The notes under the pieces are model-generated. The model searched no databases and had not been told where the DNA came from. It saw only the letters and a program-made list of their open reading frames with translations. Both the position numbers and the translations under genes were made by a program. Positions 47,360 through 56,341 of a DNA stretch of 64,000 nt are shown here, piece after piece. Within the stretch, counting starts at the first letter, position 1; each line of letters opens with the position of its first letter. The stretch spans positions 1,098,001-1,162,000 of the forward strand of contig NZ_CP049885.1 of NCBI RefSeq assembly GCF_011303755.1, read 5' to 3'. This DNA is from Acidovorax sp. HDW3 (GTDB taxonomy: Bacteria > Pseudomonadota > Gammaproteobacteria > Burkholderiales > Burkholderiaceae_C).

Positions 47360-48745
47360 ATGCATTCTTCGCGGAGAGATTTTGTTAAACGCTTGGGTTT
47401 GGGTTCGGGTGCCTTGGTGGCCCTGAATGCTTCAGGCTGTGGCACGGGCAGCAGCGCTTCTACGGAGGCTGCACCTTTGTGGGTGGCAGATAAGGTGCGC
47501 AATAAAATCGTCGTTATCAGCGATATTCACCTCGGAATTGAAGATCGTTACGCTGAAACGCTGAAGAATCGTCCCCTGCTCATCCAATTTTTACAATGCC
47601 TGCAAAACACCAGGGATGTGCGTGAGTTGGTGATTGCCGGTGATTTTCTCGATGAGTGGTTTTTGCCGGTTTATTACTATCCTCTGTACACCGATCAGGA
47701 CCAGTTTTATAGGAATGTCATTGCCAACAATCAAGCGGTTGTTGATGAGCTCAACCGGGTGATTGCCAGTGGAATCAAACTGGTCTATGTGCCAGGAAAC
47801 CATGATTTGACGCTGAAGGCCAGCGTTTTGCAGGAGGCCATCCCGCAACTGGTTCAGGCCGGCGCCGGGGAGCCCCAAGGGCTTGGCACGTACTATACCG
47901 GCGACCGCAATGAAATCGTGATCGAGCATGGCCATCGCTACGATGTATTCTCCGCCCCGGATACGGTGACCAACGAGGCGCTGTGCGGCAACCAGGGCAA
48001 GACGATCTTGCCTGCCGGTTATTTTTATGCCCGCTACGCTGCCACCTGGGTCTTGGAGGGCAAACCCAAAGTGCCCCAGAATTTGCCCCTCATCAGTGAT
48101 GGCGACTACGCCGGGTTGACGGATGCTTTATACGCGGATCAGGCGGGTGCTTATACCTACCATAAAATTCTTGCAAAGATCTCCAGCAAAATAACGCCGT
48201 ACGAGAGCGGTGTCGATCATTTTGCGACGGATAAGATATTCAAAATGCGCATCTCCGGCTTCAATGGAGATTACACGTACAAAGATTTTTTTCCGGTCAT
48301 GTTGACCGATGGAGCGACCGGGGAAAAATACATTTCTGCCCCCGCGCTGTTTAAAAACATCCAGCTTTCATGGCCGGCGCGCCAGGTTGCCAACAAGGTC
48401 AAGGTGCCGCAAGCTTCGTTTGCGGTGTCGGTTGCAGGCGCGGTGCCGCCGGCATTTCCGGATTCGTTTTTCACCCAGGCAAAAGCGAATTATCTGGAAA
48501 ACCCCGATGAGAAAAATGTGGAAGTCGTCGTTTTTGGTCACACCCACGTGCCCATGTGCCGCTATGTGGCGGGGGGCAAGTGTTATTTGAATTCCGGCAC
48601 CTGGATTGATGAGAATACCGAGCACCCGGCCACCCGTACTTTCGCGGTCATCACGACCAGAGCGGCTGGCAAGGATGCGGTGGCAATTTGCCAGTTCATG
48701 AAAGAGGGTGCGGTTGCAGACATCACGGCCAGTGTTTCTGCGTGA
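47360..48745 (+). CDS. Tat-exported metallophosphoesterase lipoprotein, low GC
   Basis: A 461-residue calcineurin-like phosphoesterase. Metal-binding motifs are complete: DIHLG, GDFLDEW, GNHD, HGHRYD and FGHTHVP. The N-terminus has a twin-arginine signal (SSRRDFVKRLGLG) and a possible lipobox (ASGC), so it is likely exported folded and anchored. The AGGAG site (47349-47353) favours ATG 47360 over ATG 47339. Codon and base use differ from neighbours: one sampled line (47521-47580) has 29 G+C of 60, against 40 of 60 at 48781-48840, which suggests recent transfer. Substrate unknown. Confidence 0.85.
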   Translation: MHSSRRDFVKRLGLGSGALVALNASGCGTGSSASTEAAPLWVADKVRNKIVVISDIHLGIEDRYAETLKNRPLLIQFLQCLQNTRDVRELVIAGDFLDEWFLPVYYYPLYTDQDQFYRNVIANNQAVVDELNRVIASGIKLVYVPGNHDLTLKASVLQEAIPQLVQAGAGEPQGLGTYYTGDRNEIVIEHGHRYDVFSAPDTVTNEALCGNQGKTILPAGYFYARYAATWVLEGKPKVPQNLPLISDGDYAGLTDALYADQAGAYTYHKILAKISSKITPYESGVDHFATDKIFKMRISGFNGDYTYKDFFPVMLTDGATGEKYISAPALFKNIQLSWPARQVANKVKVPQASFAVSVAGAVPPAFPDSFFTQAKANYLENPDEKNVEVVVFGHTHVPMCRYVAGGKCYLNSGTWIDENTEHPATRTFAVITTRAAGKDAVAICQFMKEGAVADITASVSA

Positions 48746-48751
48746 CGGTGC

Positions 48752-50269
48752 TCAGCGGCGCTTGCTGCTGCCCCCAAACAGGCTGCCCATGACGCCGCGC
48801 AAAATCTCTTTGCCCAGGTTGGTGCCCACGGTGCGCACGGCGGATTTGGCCATGGTTTGCACCAGGCCATCGTGCTTGGCGCCGCGCGGGCCGGTGGTGC
48901 CAAAGAGCACATCGCTCAGGCCACCGAGCAGGCCGCCGCCTTCACTGGCGGCGGCGGTGCTGCCCCCGACCGTGCCTGGGCGGGCGCTGGCGGCGCTGCG
49001 GCCCTGGAGTTTTTCGTAGGCCGATTCGCGGTCCACCGCCTGCTCGTAGATGCCGGCGACGAGTGAATCCTGGCGCAGTTGCTGGCGCTGCGCGGCGCTG
49101 ATCGGGCCGAGTTGACTGCCCGGGGGCAGGACGTAGACGCGCTCGGTCTCGCACGGGCGGCCCTTGGCGTCGAGAAAGCTCACCAGCGCCTCGCCCACGG
49201 CCAGTTCGGTGATGGCCGACTCAATGTCCAGCCCGGCCTTGGGGCGCATGGTGGTGGCGGCCGTCTTGACGGCTTTCTGGTCACGCGGGGTGAAGGCGCG
49301 CAGCGCGTGCTGCACGCGGTTGCCCAATTGGGCGAGCACGCTGTCGGGGATGTCTTGCGGGTTTTGCGTCACGAAGTACACGCCCACGCCCTTGGAGCGC
49401 ACCAGGCGCACCACGAGCTCGATGCGCTCGACCAGCACCTTGGGCGCTTCGTTGAACAGCAGGTGGGCCTCGTCGAAGAAAAATACCAATTTGGGTTTGT
49501 CCGGGTCGCCGATTTCGGGCAGGCTCTCGAATAGCTCCGAGAGCATCCAGAGCAAAAAAGTGGCGTACAGGCGCGGCGCGGCCATGAGCTTGTCGGCCGC
49601 CAGGATGTTCACCAGGCCGTGACCGTTGGCGTCGGTCTGCATGAAATCCTGCAGGTTGAGCATGGGCTCGCCAAAGAACTGGTCGCCGCCTTGCTGCTCG
49701 ATTTGCAGCAGGCCGCGCTGGATGGCGCCGACGCTGGCGGCGCTGATGTTGCCGTAGCCGGTGGTGAAGTCTTTGGCGTTCTCGCCGACGTAGGCCAGCA
49801 TGGCGCGCAGGTCTTTGAGGTCGAGCAGCAGCAGGCCGTTGTCGTCGGCAATTTTGAATACCAGGTTGAGCACGCCCATCTGCGTCTCGTTGAGGTTCAA
49901 CATGCGTCCGAGCAGCAGCGGCCCCATGTCGGAGATGGTGGCGCGCACCGGGTGACCTTGCTGGCCAAACACGTCCCACAGCGTGGTCGGGCAGGCTTGC
50001 GGCTGCGGTAGCGCCAGGCCGCGCTCTTGCAAGGTGGCCGCGAGCTTGGGGCTGATCTGGCCGGGTTGGCTGATACCGGTGAGGTCGCCCTTGACGTCGG
50101 CCATGAACACCGGCACGCCAATGCGCGAGAAATTTTCTGCCAGGGTCTGCAGCGTCACGGTCTTGCCGGTGCCGGTGGCGCCGGTGATCAGGCCGTGGCG
50201 GTTGGCCAGGCCGGGCAGCAGCTCGCAGGTGGTGCTGGCGTGTTGGGCGATCAAAAGCGGGTCGGCCAT
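48752..50269 (-). CDS. HerA-like ATPase (DUF853, YjgR type)
   Basis: A 505-residue P-loop ATPase with Walker A GATGTGKT (30-37), an [19 protein letters not shown] block, Walker [14 protein letters not shown] and a sensor-like [11 protein letters not shown]. It belongs to the helicase-HerA-like/DUF853 family, whose role is not well known. The C-terminal part is Ser/Gly-rich, ending in a Lys/Arg tail. It converges with the phosphoesterase gene six bases away. ATG 50269 is chosen by alignment sense. Confidence 0.87.
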   Translation of the reverse strand: MADPLLIAQHASTTCELLPGLANRHGLITGATGTGKTVTLQTLAENFSRIGVPVFMADVKGDLTGISQPGQISPKLAATLQERGLALPQPQACPTTLWDVFGQQGHPVRATISDMGPLLLGRMLNLNETQMGVLNLVFKIADDNGLLLLDLKDLRAMLAYVGENAKDFTTGYGNISAASVGAIQRGLLQIEQQGGDQFFGEPMLNLQDFMQTDANGHGLVNILAADKLMAAPRLYATFLLWMLSELFESLPEIGDPDKPKLVFFFDEAHLLFNEAPKVLVERIELVVRLVRSKGVGVYFVTQNPQDIPDSVLAQLGNRVQHALRAFTPRDQKAVKTAATTMRPKAGLDIESAITELAVGEALVSFLDAKGRPCETERVYVLPPGSQLGPISAAQRQQLRQDSLVAGIYEQAVDRESAYEKLQGRSAASARPGTVGGSTAAASEGGGLLGGLSDVLFGTTGPRGAKHDGLVQTMAKSAVRTVGTNLGKEILRGVMGSLFGGSSKRR

Positions 50270-50345
50270 TTCGGGTTTCCTCGGGGGCAATTGCGGGCAA
50301 AAGTAAAATCGGGGCGATAGCGTAATTCAAGACAAAGGACACTTC

Positions 50346-51065
50346 GTGGCAGGACACAGCAAATGGGCCAATATCCAGCATCGCAAAGGCCGCCAGGACG
50401 AGAAGCGCGGCAAGGTCTGGACCCGCATCATCCGTGAAATCATGGTCGCCGCGCGCCAGGGCGGGGGCGACGTCAACGCCAACCCGCGCCTGCGCCTGGC
50501 GATCGACAAGGCCAAGGCCGCAAACATGCCGGCCGACAACATCAAGCGCAACGTGGACAAGGCCACGGGCAACCTCGAAGGCGTGGTGTACGAGGAAATC
50601 CGCTACGAGGGCTACGGCATCGGCGGCGCCGCCATCATCGTGGATACCATGACCGACAACCGCGTGCGCACCGTGGCCGAGGTGCGCCACGCGTTCAGCA
50701 AATACGGCGGCAACATGGGCACCGAAGGCTCGGTGGCGTTCCAGTTCAAGCACTGCGGCCAGCTGATTTTTGCCCCCGGCACGAACGAAGACCAGGTGAT
50801 GGAGCTGGCGCTTGAAGCCGGCGCCGAAGACGTGATTGCCGACGAAGACGGCGCCATCGAGGTGCTCACGGCCCCGGCCGATTTTGAAGCGGTGAAGAAC
50901 GCCCTGCAGGCCGCCGGCCTCACGCCCGAGGTGGCCGAGGTGACGATGCGCGCGGAAAACACCATCGAGCTGACCGGCGACGATGCTGCCAGAATGCAAA
51001 AACTCCTGGACATGATCGAAGACCTCGACGACGTGCAGGACGTGTTCCACAACGCAGCTCTCTGA
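50346..51065 (+). CDS. yebC: YebC/PmpR-family protein
   Basis: The 239-residue protein begins with the conserved [15 protein letters not shown] (GTG start 50346) and has the typical EDGAIEVLT and [33 protein letters not shown]-terminal regions. The family is annotated as a transcriptional regulator and has also been linked to relieving ribosome stalls. It is followed by purD after 26 bases. Confidence 0.94.
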   Translation: MAGHSKWANIQHRKGRQDEKRGKVWTRIIREIMVAARQGGGDVNANPRLRLAIDKAKAANMPADNIKRNVDKATGNLEGVVYEEIRYEGYGIGGAAIIVDTMTDNRVRTVAEVRHAFSKYGGNMGTEGSVAFQFKHCGQLIFAPGTNEDQVMELALEAGAEDVIADEDGAIEVLTAPADFEAVKNALQAAGLTPEVAEVTMRAENTIELTGDDAARMQKLLDMIEDLDDVQDVFHNAAL

Positions 51066-51091
51066 CACCCGACAGGCACGATAGGCAATTC

Positions 51092-52372
51092 ATGAAAGTA
51101 CTCGTCATCGGCGGCGGTGGCCGCGAACATGCGCTGGCCTGGAAGCTGGCCCAGTCGCCCAAGGCCACCCGCGTCTATCTGGCGCCCGGCAACGGCGGCA
51201 CGGCGCTGAACCCGAAATTTGAAAACATCGCCCTGACCGAGCCCCAGGCGCTGCGCGCCTGGGCGCAGGAGCAAAAAATCGGCCTCACCGTGGTCGGCCC
51301 CGAGGCGCCGCTGGCCGCTGGCGTGGTCGATGAGTTCCGCGCCCACGGCCTGCGCATTTTTGGCCCGACCCAGGCCGCCGCGCAGCTCGAGAGCTCCAAG
51401 GCGTTTTCCAAAGCCTTCATGCGTCGCCACGGCATTCCCACGGCGGACTACGACACCTTCACCGACCCGGCAGCGGCGCACGCCTACGTCGAGCGTCTGG
51501 GCGCGCCCATCGTCATCAAGGCCGACGGCCTGGCAGCGGGCAAGGGTGTGGTGGTTGCCATGACGCTGCAAGAGGCCCACGACGCCGTGGACTTCATGCT
51601 GGTCGATAACAAATACGGCGCCGTGCACAACGACGGCGGCGCGCGCGTCGTCATCGAGCAGTTCCTCGACGGCGAGGAAGCGAGCTTCATCGTGCTGTGC
51701 GACGGCAAGAACGTCTGCGCCCTGGCCACCAGCCAGGACCACAAGCGCCTGCAGGACGGCGACGCCGGCCCCAACACCGGCGGCATGGGCGCGTACTCGC
51801 CCGCGCCCGTGGTCACGGCCGACGTGCACGCGCGCGCCATGCGCGAAATCATCTTGCCGACCGTGCGCGGCATGGAAAAAGACGGTATTCCGTACACCGG
51901 CTTTTTGTACGCCGGCCTGATGATCGACGCCAAGGGCCAGCCCAAGACGCTCGAATTCAACTGCCGCATGGGCGACCCGGAAACCCAGCCGATCATGATG
52001 CGCCTGAAAAGCGATCTGGTCGATCTGCTGGGCGCCGCCGTCGATGGCAAGCTCGACCAGGTCGAGCTGCAATGGGACCGGCGCACGGCGCTGGGCGTGG
52101 TCATGGCCGCAGCAGGCTACCCCGAGGCACCGCGCAAGGGCGACGCCATCACCGGCCTGCCGCCCGAGGCTGACGACGCCATGGTGTTCCACGCCGGCAC
52201 GCAGCTGCAGGATGGCGTGCTGCGCGCCAGCGGCGGGCGCGTGCTGTGCGTGACGGCGCTGGGCGACAACGTGCGCCAGGCGCAGCAGCGCGCCTACGAC
52301 GTGGCGCGCGGCGTGCACTTCGACGGCGCGCAGTACCGCCGCGACATCGGCCACCGGGCGGTGAAAAACTGA
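51092..52372 (+). CDS. purD: Phosphoribosylamine--glycine ligase
   Basis: Second step of purine synthesis, making glycinamide ribonucleotide with ATP. The 426 residues show the N-domain [16 protein letters not shown], the ATP-grasp loop [13 protein letters not shown] and the signature [12 protein letters not shown]. The stop overlaps the hemF start by one base. Length matches the family. Confidence 0.96.
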   Translation: MKVLVIGGGGREHALAWKLAQSPKATRVYLAPGNGGTALNPKFENIALTEPQALRAWAQEQKIGLTVVGPEAPLAAGVVDEFRAHGLRIFGPTQAAAQLESSKAFSKAFMRRHGIPTADYDTFTDPAAAHAYVERLGAPIVIKADGLAAGKGVVVAMTLQEAHDAVDFMLVDNKYGAVHNDGGARVVIEQFLDGEEASFIVLCDGKNVCALATSQDHKRLQDGDAGPNTGGMGAYSPAPVVTADVHARAMREIILPTVRGMEKDGIPYTGFLYAGLMIDAKGQPKTLEFNCRMGDPETQPIMMRLKSDLVDLLGAAVDGKLDQVELQWDRRTALGVVMAAAGYPEAPRKGDAITGLPPEADDAMVFHAGTQLQDGVLRASGGRVLCVTALGDNVRQAQQRAYDVARGVHFDGAQYRRDIGHRAVKN

Positions 52373-53331
52373 TGGCGACGATGGCTGCCGCACCGGCACA
52401 GGCGCAGGCGCAGGCGCAGGCGCAGCGAATGCGCGCCTATCTGCAGGAGCTGCAGGCGCGCATCTGCACCGCCATCGAGGGCGTGGAGGGCCAGCGCGGC
52501 GCGCGCTTTGTGCAAGACCCCTGGCGCAAGGCGCCGGGTGAGCCGCTGCAGGGCGAGGGCGTGACGCAAATCCTCGAAGGCGGGCGCGTGTTCGAGCGTG
52601 CCGGCGTGGGCTTTTCGCATGTGCAGGGGCTGCGCCTGCCGCCCTCGGCCACCGAGCACCGCCCGGAGCTGGCGGGCGCACCGTTCGAGGCCATGGGCGT
52701 GTCGCTGGTGTTCCACCCGCAGAACCCTTATGTGCCGACGGTGCACATGAACGTGCGCATGATCAGCGCCCAGCCCAGCGGCCAGGAGCCGGTGTGCTGG
52801 TTTGGCGGTGGCATGGACTTGACGCCGTACTACGGCTTTGAGGACGACGCCGTGCACTTTCACCGCTGCTGCCACGACGCCCTCAAACCCTACGGCGAGG
52901 GCCTGTACCTGCGCTTCAAGCGCTGGTGCGACGAGTATTTTTACTTGAAGCACCGCCAGGAGCAGCGCGGCATCGGCGGCATCTTTTTTGATGATTTTTC
53001 CGCCATAGGCTCCGAGCGCAGCATGGCCATGACGCAGGCTGTGGGCGATGCCTTTTTGGGCGCCTACCTGCCCATCGTGCAGCTGCGCGCCGCCATGCCC
53101 TGGGGCGAGCGCGAGCGCGACTTCCAGCTCTACCGCCGGGGCCGCTACGTCGAGTTCAACCTGGTGTGGGACCGGGGCACGCACTTTGGCCTGCAGTCGG
53201 GTGGGCGCGCCGAATCCATCTTGCTGTCCATGCCGCCGCAGGTGAGCTGGCAGTACCGCCGCCAGGAGCGTGAGGGCTCGCCCGAGGCGCAGCTGCTCCA
53301 GCGCTTTCTCGTGCGGCGCAACTGGATTTAA
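52372..53331 (+). CDS. hemF: Oxygen-dependent coproporphyrinogen III oxidase
   Basis: This enzyme makes protoporphyrinogen IX with oxygen during heme synthesis. The 319 residues include the conserved blocks [39 protein letters not shown] and [30 protein letters not shown] microsatellite near 52399-52425 encodes an Ala-Gln run ([10 protein letters not shown]) at the N-terminus. The oxygen-dependent form coexists here with a denitrification cluster. Confidence 0.95.
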   Translation: MATMAAAPAQAQAQAQAQRMRAYLQELQARICTAIEGVEGQRGARFVQDPWRKAPGEPLQGEGVTQILEGGRVFERAGVGFSHVQGLRLPPSATEHRPELAGAPFEAMGVSLVFHPQNPYVPTVHMNVRMISAQPSGQEPVCWFGGGMDLTPYYGFEDDAVHFHRCCHDALKPYGEGLYLRFKRWCDEYFYLKHRQEQRGIGGIFFDDFSAIGSERSMAMTQAVGDAFLGAYLPIVQLRAAMPWGERERDFQLYRRGRYVEFNLVWDRGTHFGLQSGGRAESILLSMPPQVSWQYRRQEREGSPEAQLLQRFLVRRNWI

Positions 53332-53339
53332 GCCACCAA

Positions 53340-53390
53340 CTATAATTTTTGTAGCTGCTAGCGCTTGCTTGATAAGCGCTAGCGCCGCAA
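53340..53390. repeat. Dispersed hairpin repeat between hemF and rsfS
   Basis: It reads ATAATTTTTGTAGCTGCTAG, then CGCTTGCTTGATAAGCGCTAGCG. Arms TAGCGCTT / AAGCGCTA are complete. The 183-base gap otherwise holds only a CATGCGGGAACATGCGGG short direct repeat (about 53438-53455). Confidence 0.85.
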
Positions 53391-53514
53391 AACACTCCTA
53401 AAACACGCCCCAAACACCGCTCCCCGCCGCCCTTTTCATGCGGGAACATGCGGGGGACTTGCCTGGCGCCATCCGCGCTAGTATCGACCACCCATTTCAC
53501 CCCAGCGAACGCCG

Positions 53515-54318
53515 ATGACCACCTCCGCCCCCAAAGAAACCGCCGCCAAGAAGGACGTCACCAAGCTCCAGCGCGCCATCGTCGATGGGCTCGAAGACGT
53601 TAAAGCCCAGGACATCCAGGTGTTTGACACCGAGCACCTCTCGCCCCTGTTCGAGCGCGTCATCGTCGCCACCGGCAGCTCCAACCGCCAGACCAAGGCC
53701 CTGGCCGCGAGCGTGCGCGATGCCGTGCGCGATGCCGGCTTTGCCAAGCCGCGCACCGAGGGCGAGGACAACGGCGAATGGATCATCGTGGACTGTGGCG
53801 CCGCCGTGGTGCACGTCATGCAGCCGGCCATCCGCCAGTACTACCGCCTGGAAGAAATCTGGGGCGACAAGCCCGTGCGCCTGAAGCTCGGCGCCGCGAA
53901 ACCGCGCAAGATCGAAGCATCGGAAGACGCCTCGGCACCGGCCAAGAAGGCCGCCGCCAAGAAACCCGCAGCCAAGAAAGTAGCCGCCAAGAAGGCACAG
54001 GCCAAGACAGCGACTGCCGACAAGGCGCCGCCTAAAGCCGCAGCCAAAACAGCCGCCAAGACGGCAGCCAAAACGGCAGCAAAACCCGCAGCAAAACCCG
54101 CAGCCAAAAAAGCGCCAGCGGCCAAGACGGCAAAGGCAGCAAGCGCCCCCACGGCGGCCAAAAAAGCCCCGGCCAAGAAAGCCGCCGTGAAAACCGTGGT
54201 CGTGAACAAGCCCGAGGTGAAGAAGGCCCCGGCGGTCAAAAAAGCAGCCCCCAAGGCCGCCGCCAAGAAAGCCCCGGCGAAAAAAGCGCCTGCCAAAAAA
54301 GCCGCAGCCAAAAACTAA
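53515..54318 (+). CDS. rsfS: Ribosome silencing factor RsfS with long Lys/Ala-rich tail
   Basis: RsfS binds ribosomal protein uL14 and blocks subunit joining in stationary phase. Residues 15-125 form the RsfS domain (LEDVKAQDIQVFDTEHLSPLFERVIVATGSSNRQTKALA, EWIIVDCGAAVVHVM, QYYRLEEIWGD). Residues about 135-267 are an added tail made almost only of Ala, Lys and Pro (AAAKKPAAKK units), like histone H1-like proteins. Typical RsfS is 105-140 residues. The tail is encoded by short direct repeats and could bind RNA or DNA. nadD, often upstream in relatives, is absent here. Confidence 0.9.
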   Translation: MTTSAPKETAAKKDVTKLQRAIVDGLEDVKAQDIQVFDTEHLSPLFERVIVATGSSNRQTKALAASVRDAVRDAGFAKPRTEGEDNGEWIIVDCGAAVVHVMQPAIRQYYRLEEIWGDKPVRLKLGAAKPRKIEASEDASAPAKKAAAKKPAAKKVAAKKAQAKTATADKAPPKAAAKTAAKTAAKTAAKPAAKPAAKKAPAAKTAKAASAPTAAKKAPAKKAAVKTVVVNKPEVKKAPAVKKAAPKAAAKKAPAKKAPAKKAAAKN

Positions 54319-54334
54319 GCCCTGAGCGCCGGCC

Positions 54335-54802
54335 ATGAAGCTGCTGATCGTTGCCGTTGGCCAGCGCGTGCCCGATTGGGCGCAGACCGCGTACGACGAC
54401 TACGCCAAGCGCTTCCCGCCCGAGCTCAAGGTCGAGCTCAAGGCGGTAAAAACCGAGCCGCGCGGCTCCAAGACGCTCGAAACCCTGTACGCCGCCGAGC
54501 GCGAGCGCATCAGCGCCGCCATCCCGCGCGGCACACGCGTGGTGGTGCTCGACGAGCGCGGCACCAGCCTGACGACCAAGGCGCTGGCCGAACGCCTCAA
54601 GGGCTGGCAGCTCGGTGGTGATGATGTTGCCCTGGTCATTGGCGGCCCCGATGGCCTGGAGCCCGCTTTTCGCCAGGCAGCGCACGAGCGCATTCGCCTC
54701 TCGGACCTGACGCTGCCGCACGCCATGGTGCGCGTGCTGCTCATCGAGCAGCTCTACCGCGCCTGGTCGGTCAACGCCGGCCATCCTTATCACCGCGAGT
54801 GA
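54335..54802 (+). CDS. rlmH: 23S rRNA pseudouridine-1915 N3-methyltransferase
   Basis: This SPOUT-family enzyme methylates pseudouridine 1915 in 23S rRNA after 70S assembly. The 155 residues match the family: [37 protein letters not shown], the SAM loop [10 protein letters not shown] and the end [17 protein letters not shown]. It follows rsfS by 16 bases, a common pairing. Confidence 0.96.
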   Translation: MKLLIVAVGQRVPDWAQTAYDDYAKRFPPELKVELKAVKTEPRGSKTLETLYAAERERISAAIPRGTRVVVLDERGTSLTTKALAERLKGWQLGGDDVALVIGGPDGLEPAFRQAAHERIRLSDLTLPHAMVRVLLIEQLYRAWSVNAGHPYHRE

Positions 54803-54807
54803 TACTA

Positions 54808-54857
54808 TCTTTTTGATAGCTGTTAGCGCTTGCTGGATAAGCGCTGCAGCCATTTTT
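54808..54857. repeat. Dispersed hairpin repeat between rlmH and maf
   Basis: It reads TTTTTGATAGCTGTTAGCGC, then TTGCTGGATAAGCGCTGCAGCC and a T-rich end. It ends just five bases before the maf ATG, so it replaces the normal ribosome-site region; no clear Shine-Dalgarno sequence is seen. Confidence 0.85.
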
Positions 54858-54861
54858 TGCC

Positions 54862-55467
54862 ATGAAAACCATGCTCTATCTGGCCTCGCAAAGCCCGCGC
54901 CGGCGCCAGTTGCTCGGCCAGATCGGACTGCAGCCCGAGCTGCTGCTGCCCGGTGCTGAGGAAGACGCCGAAGCCATCGAGGCCGTGCTGCCCGGTGAAC
55001 TGCCGCAAGACTATGTGCAGCGTGTGACGGCGCTCAAGCTCGACGCCGCCGTCGCCCGCCATGCGCGCCGGGGCCTGGCCCCAGGGGCGATTTTGTGCTC
55101 CGACACCACCGTCGCCCTGGGCGCGCAGATTTTGGGCAAGCCCGAGAACGCGCAGGACGCAGCGCGGATGCTGGCGCTGCTGTCGGGCCAGGAGCACGAG
55201 GTGCTCACCGCCGTGGCGCTGCAGCACGGTGCGCAGCGCCAGGCGGCGCTGTCGCGCTCGCGCGTGCGCTTTGCGCCCCTGAGCGCGGCGCAGATCGCCG
55301 CGTACGTGGCCACTGGCGAGCCCCTGGGCAAGGCCGGGGCCTACGGCATTCAGGGGGCGGTGGCGCAGTACGTGCAAAACATCGATGGCAGCTACAGCGG
55401 CATCATGGGGCTGCCGCTGTTCGAGACGGCGCAGCTGTTGCGCCAGGTGGGGCTGCTGCAGCCCTGA
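54862..55467 (+). CDS. maf: Maf-family nucleotide pyrophosphatase
   Basis: Maf proteins hydrolyse non-canonical or excess NTPs. The 201 residues contain the P-loop-like [10 protein letters not shown], the catalytic SDTTVALG and the [30 protein letters not shown] core of the dTTP/UTP type. The start is ATG 54862; ATG 54871 is possible too. The usual downstream rng gene is not present; a regulator gene converges instead. Confidence 0.92.
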   Translation: MKTMLYLASQSPRRRQLLGQIGLQPELLLPGAEEDAEAIEAVLPGELPQDYVQRVTALKLDAAVARHARRGLAPGAILCSDTTVALGAQILGKPENAQDAARMLALLSGQEHEVLTAVALQHGAQRQAALSRSRVRFAPLSAAQIAAYVATGEPLGKAGAYGIQGAVAQYVQNIDGSYSGIMGLPLFETAQLLRQVGLLQP

Positions 55468-55478
55468 GCGGGCCGGCG

Positions 55479-56201
55479 TTACTGCAGCGTGTGGCTGGCC
55501 AGGCGCGCAGCGTCGGGGATGTGGATGTCGCGCTTGTCGATGCGGATCAGGCCGGCGGTTTCGAGCTCGTGCAGCACGCGCGAGAAATACTCCGGCGTGA
55601 TCGACAGGCGCGAGGCGATGGTCGCCTTGCTCACCGGCAGCGAGACGTTGAGCGCCACGGCGGCCTGGCAGGGCAGCGCCGGGCTGGCGCCGCCATGGTC
55701 TTCGGGCAGCGAGTGCAGCAGGTAGCCGATGACGCGCTGCATTCCGCTGTGCAGCGAGTACGCCTGCACGTCGTGCACCAGGCCATGCAGGCGCCGCGAG
55801 ATGCCGGCGAGCATGTGCATGGCAAAGCGCGGATCGGCTTCAATTTCGCGCACCACGGCGGCCTTGCCGACGCTCAGCACCAGGGCGTCGGCCAGGGCCT
55901 GGGCGTTGATGATGTAGGGCCGGTCGGTGAACATCAGCGCCTCGGCAAAACTCACGCCCGGGCCGGCCAGTTCGATCACTTTTTCCTGGCCTGCCGGGGA
56001 AATGGCAAACAGCTTGACCTGGCCGGTGACGGTGACGTGGAACTCCTCGCACGGCATTCCGACGCGGAACACGCATTCCCCCCGGGCGTAGCGGCGCAGG
56101 CGACAGCCGCTGGCCAGGCGTTGCAGCTCTGCAGGCGTCATCTCCTGGAACAGGGGCAGGGCGGCGAGGTAGCGGGGGATGTCAAATTGCTGGATGTCCA
56201 T
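55479..56201 (-). CDS. Crp/Fnr-family regulator, DNR-like
   Basis: A 240-residue regulator with an N-terminal cyclic-nucleotide-type beta-roll (EFHVTVTGQVKLFAISPAGQEKVIELAGPG) and a C-terminal helix-turn-helix (SKATIASRLSITPEYFSRVLHELETAGLI). It lacks the N-terminal CxxC iron-sulfur cysteines of Fnr, so it resembles DNR/NnrR proteins that sense NO through heme. Its position at the end of the nor cluster supports control of denitrification. ATG 56201 is used. An FNR-like palindrome lies upstream at 56257-56270. Confidence 0.88.
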   Translation of the reverse strand: MDIQQFDIPRYLAALPLFQEMTPAELQRLASGCRLRRYARGECVFRVGMPCEEFHVTVTGQVKLFAISPAGQEKVIELAGPGVSFAEALMFTDRPYIINAQALADALVLSVGKAAVVREIEADPRFAMHMLAGISRRLHGLVHDVQAYSLHSGMQRVIGYLLHSLPEDHGGASPALPCQAAVALNVSLPVSKATIASRLSITPEYFSRVLHELETAGLIRIDKRDIHIPDAARLASHTLQ

Positions 56202-56256
56202 GGTGGGAATTATTCTCAGTATTAACCCTTGGAGCAGAATCCAATCGCCTTCCATC

Positions 56257-56270
56257 ATGACATAAGTCAA
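56257..56270 (-). promoter_or_regulatory. Weak FNR/DNR-type palindrome before the regulator gene
   Basis: On the minus strand it reads TTGACTTATGTCAT, close to TTGAT-N4-ATCAA but with changes in both halves. It is centred 62 bases before the regulator start, so self-control is possible. Promoter spacing could not be fixed. Confidence 0.4.
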
Positions 56271-56341
56271 GGCAATGGTTTCTGCAGGGCAAGGAACTCA
56301 GTCATATCCGCACCGGGGGCAGGGGGGCGTGATGACGAAAA

